Below are positions 13,536 through 15,096 of a stretch of DNA of 15,096 bases, one piece after another; position 1 is the stretch's first letter; the number at the start of each line of letters is the position of its first letter. The translations under genes were made by a program, and so were the position numbers. The stretch comes from CAWBKV01 sp041946675 (lineage in GTDB: Archaea > Halobacteriota > Methanosarcinia > Methanotrichales > Methanotrichaceae). Where the stretch lies: positions 1 through 15,096 of the forward strand of contig JBHGAU010000063.1 in assembly GCA_041946675.1 (NCBI GenBank), in the 5' to 3' direction. Below the pieces are notes generated by a model. That model saw only the letters and a list, made by a program, of their open reading frames with translations. It searched no databases and was not told where the DNA came from.

Positions 13536-14693
13536 ATGCCTTTTCACGTTATGATAATCCCCACTTTGGGCTGCCCTTCTCATTGTAGTTACTGCTGGAG
13601 CTCTGAGGAAAGATCTCCCATAATGAGCATCGATACCATCAAAGAGGTTGTAGAATGGCTCAAGGATTTCAGGAATGATTCTGTCACATTTACATTTCAC
13701 GGCGGCGAGCCTCTCCTTGCAGGCGCGGATTTCTATCGTGAAGCACTGCCACTGCTATCCGAGAATCTAAGCCATCTGAAACCGGGCTTTGCATTGCAGA
13801 CCAACCTCTGGAGGCTCACGCCTGAGCTGGCAGAAGTTCTGGCGGAATATGATATTCCAATTGGTTCCAGTCTTGATGGACCCGAGGAGCTCAACGACCT
13901 GCAAAGGGGAAAAGGATATTATAAGAAAACCATGCAGGGCTATGAAATTGCAAAAGCTCACGGGCTCAGAGTTCAGTTCATCTGCACATTTACATCACAA
14001 TCTGTAAGTTCTAAGGAAGATATCTTCAGGTTTTTCCTGGAAAACGGTCAAACGCTTAAATTGCATCCGGCACTGCCCTCATTGCGTGATAAGAACCCGG
14101 AGAAATGGGCGCTTGATCCAAAGGACTACGGGGAGCTGCTCGTATATCTTCTCGACCAATATCTGGAGAACCTCGACAGGATTGAGATCAGGAATATCAA
14201 TGATTTATGCAGATGCGTATTCACAGGCCGGGGAACTGTCTGCACCTATGCGGATTGTATGGGGAACACTTTTGCAGTGGGGCCTGATGGATGCATATAT
14301 CCATGCTATCGCTTCATAGGCATGCCCAAGTATGTTATGGGAAATGTCTATGACCATCCGAGTAAGGATGACCTTGCGGAGTCTTATGCATGGAAGCTCA
14401 TGTTTCAGTTTAAGGAATATGTCGATCAGGCCTGCAAAAGATGTAAACATATCAGGTACTGCCGGGGCGGATGTCCCTACAACGCCATAGCACCAACCGA
14501 TGGGGAGATCAAGGGTGTGGATCCACACTGCATCGCTTACAAGAGGATATTTGATGAGATCAACGACAGGTTTAATAAGGAGCTATTCGGGTCATCCGGC
14601 CTGGAAATGCTTGGTCTTGGATCAGTGTCCGCCAGTACTGGAAGTGCGAAGCCCGGGATAATGGCCTTGATGCGCAGAATGGCATCAAATTAG
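13536..14693 (+). CDS. Radical SAM enzyme with SPASM domain, putative peptide-modifying (resembles TIGR04083, Mhun_1560 family)
   Basis: This 385-residue protein opens with the radical SAM cluster motif Cys13-x3-Cys17-x2-Cys20 (LGCPSHCSYCW), followed by HGGEP at 55-59. The C-terminal half has many cysteines typical of SPASM auxiliary clusters: CRC near 225-227, CTYADC, DGCIYPC, then CKRCKHIRYCRGGCP and a late HC. SPASM proteins install modifications on ribosomal peptides or proteins, for example thioethers, or act as sulfatase maturases. The N-terminus and length remind me of a methanogen family named as peptide-modifying; this recall needs a search. A short Cys-rich peptide expected as substrate is not visible beside the gene. 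AGGGTG about 10 bases before the ATG supports the start. The gene is apparently monocistronic. Confidence 0.88.
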   Translation: MPFHVMIIPTLGCPSHCSYCWSSEERSPIMSIDTIKEVVEWLKDFRNDSVTFTFHGGEPLLAGADFYREALPLLSENLSHLKPGFALQTNLWRLTPELAEVLAEYDIPIGSSLDGPEELNDLQRGKGYYKKTMQGYEIAKAHGLRVQFICTFTSQSVSSKEDIFRFFLENGQTLKLHPALPSLRDKNPEKWALDPKDYGELLVYLLDQYLENLDRIEIRNINDLCRCVFTGRGTVCTYADCMGNTFAVGPDGCIYPCYRFIGMPKYVMGNVYDHPSKDDLAESYAWKLMFQFKEYVDQACKRCKHIRYCRGGCPYNAIAPTDGEIKGVDPHCIAYKRIFDEINDRFNKELFGSSGLEMLGLGSVSASTGSAKPGIMALMRRMASN

Positions 14694-14703
14694 ATTATTC
14701 GCC

Positions 14704-14718
14704 AAAAATCCCCTTTTT
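14704..14718. terminator. Bidirectional T-tract between convergent genes
   Basis: AAAAATCCCCTTTTT gives a five-T run on each strand. It lies between the stop of the radical SAM gene (14693) and that of the receiver-domain gene (14733), placed to end both transcripts. Confidence 0.45.
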
Positions 14719-14732
14719 ATCTCGCAGCTTGC

Positions 14733-15096
14733 TTATGAGCTTCTTTGAGGATGATGTCTCCTCAATACATCCGCGAGCTCATTCATATTCACAGGCTTGG
14801 CAATATAGTCATCCATGCCTGCTTTCAGGCACATCTCTCTGCTATAATCCAAAGCATAGGCTGTGATGGCTATAATCTTCGGTCCAACAGGCCAGCGTTG
14901 GCGGATGATTCTGGTCGCCTCTATGCCGTCCATCTCCGGCATATGTACGTCCATCAAAATGATGCTGTAAAACCGGTTTTCCATGGCGCGCAATGCCTCA
15001 AGGCCGTTGGCAGCGACATCTGAGCTATACCCAAGATGCTCGAGCATCCTTTGGGTTACTTTCTGGTTAACTGGATTATCCTCTGCAAGGAGTATG
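14733..15096 (-). CDS. Receiver (REC) domain, C-terminal end of a probable hybrid histidine kinase, cut by window edge
   Basis: The minus strand is open from the window edge to a TAA at 14733 (121 codons visible). It encodes a complete receiver domain: ILLAEDNPVNQKV at the start with the acidic pair, the phospho-acceptor Asp in LMDVHMPEMDG, the switch Thr in AITAYA and the conserved Lys in AKPV. The ILLAEDNPVNQKV opening is typical of receivers at the C-terminus of hybrid sensor kinases, so more domains probably lie beyond the window. An ATG at 15045-15047 is internal to the domain and not the start. Only about ten residues follow the domain, so there is no DNA-binding output on this side. 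Its partner and signal are unknown. Confidence 0.9.
   Translation of the reverse strand, partial: ILLAEDNPVNQKVTQRMLEHLGYSSDVAANGLEALRAMENRFYSIILMDVHMPEMDGIEATRIIRQRWPVGPKIIAITAYALDYSREMCLKAGMDDYIAKPVNMNELADVLRRHHPQRSS

Overview
The window looks like chromosomal DNA of a methanogenic archaeon, most plausibly close to Methanothrix (Methanosaeta). This is inferred, not proven. The support is archaeal TATA-like boxes in AT-rich intergenic DNA, moderate GC content, a long run of secreted proteins with N-x-S/T sequons, a DUF11-type surface protein, a Cys-type archaeal formate dehydrogenase module, and a radical SAM enzyme resembling a peptide-modifying family known mainly from methanogens.

Layout. 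(1) 1-653, minus strand: a CPBP/CAAX-type membrane protease cut by the window edge. (2) 654-1429: 776 bases without a convincing gene, holding AT-rich promoter-like stretches and several inverted repeats. (3) 1430-7537, plus strand: six consecutive genes for proteins with N-terminal signal peptides. The first two encode Asn/Gln-rich repeat proteins whose unit (Q-x-Q-x-N-x-G-x-Q-x-G-x-x-N-x-M-x-Q-x-N-x-A) strongly recalls the curlin repeat of bacterial curli. The next four are unrecognised secreted proteins in tight tandem order. (4) 7537-7665: a strongly structured convergent intergenic region. (5) 7668-9029, minus strand: a secreted DUF11-like surface protein. (6) 9217-13027, plus strand: a three-gene operon coding for a molybdopterin formate-dehydrogenase-like catalytic subunit, a two-[4Fe-4S] protein of the HydB/AsrA type and an FAD/NAD(P)-binding [2Fe-2S] protein of the HydG/AsrB type. 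(7) 13140-13370, minus strand: a small unknown protein, divergent from (8) 13536-14693, plus strand: a SPASM-containing radical SAM enzyme. (9) 14733-15096, minus strand: the C-terminal receiver domain of a signalling protein, probably a hybrid histidine kinase, cut by the window edge.

How the genes may work together. The most interesting part is 1430-7537. It reads like an extracellular fibre locus: a large subunit with eight full repeats and one degenerate repeat, a small subunit with about seven more compact repeats, a hairpin/U-tract that could reduce downstream transcription, then four accessory secreted proteins. No CsgG-like pore or CsgE/F-like factor is visible, which fits a cell without an outer membrane. 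The Fdh module would pass electrons between formate/CO2 and a pyridine nucleotide through a flavin subunit, unlike the usual F420-linked FdhAB of methanogens. Both ideas are inferences from sequence patterns and gene order.
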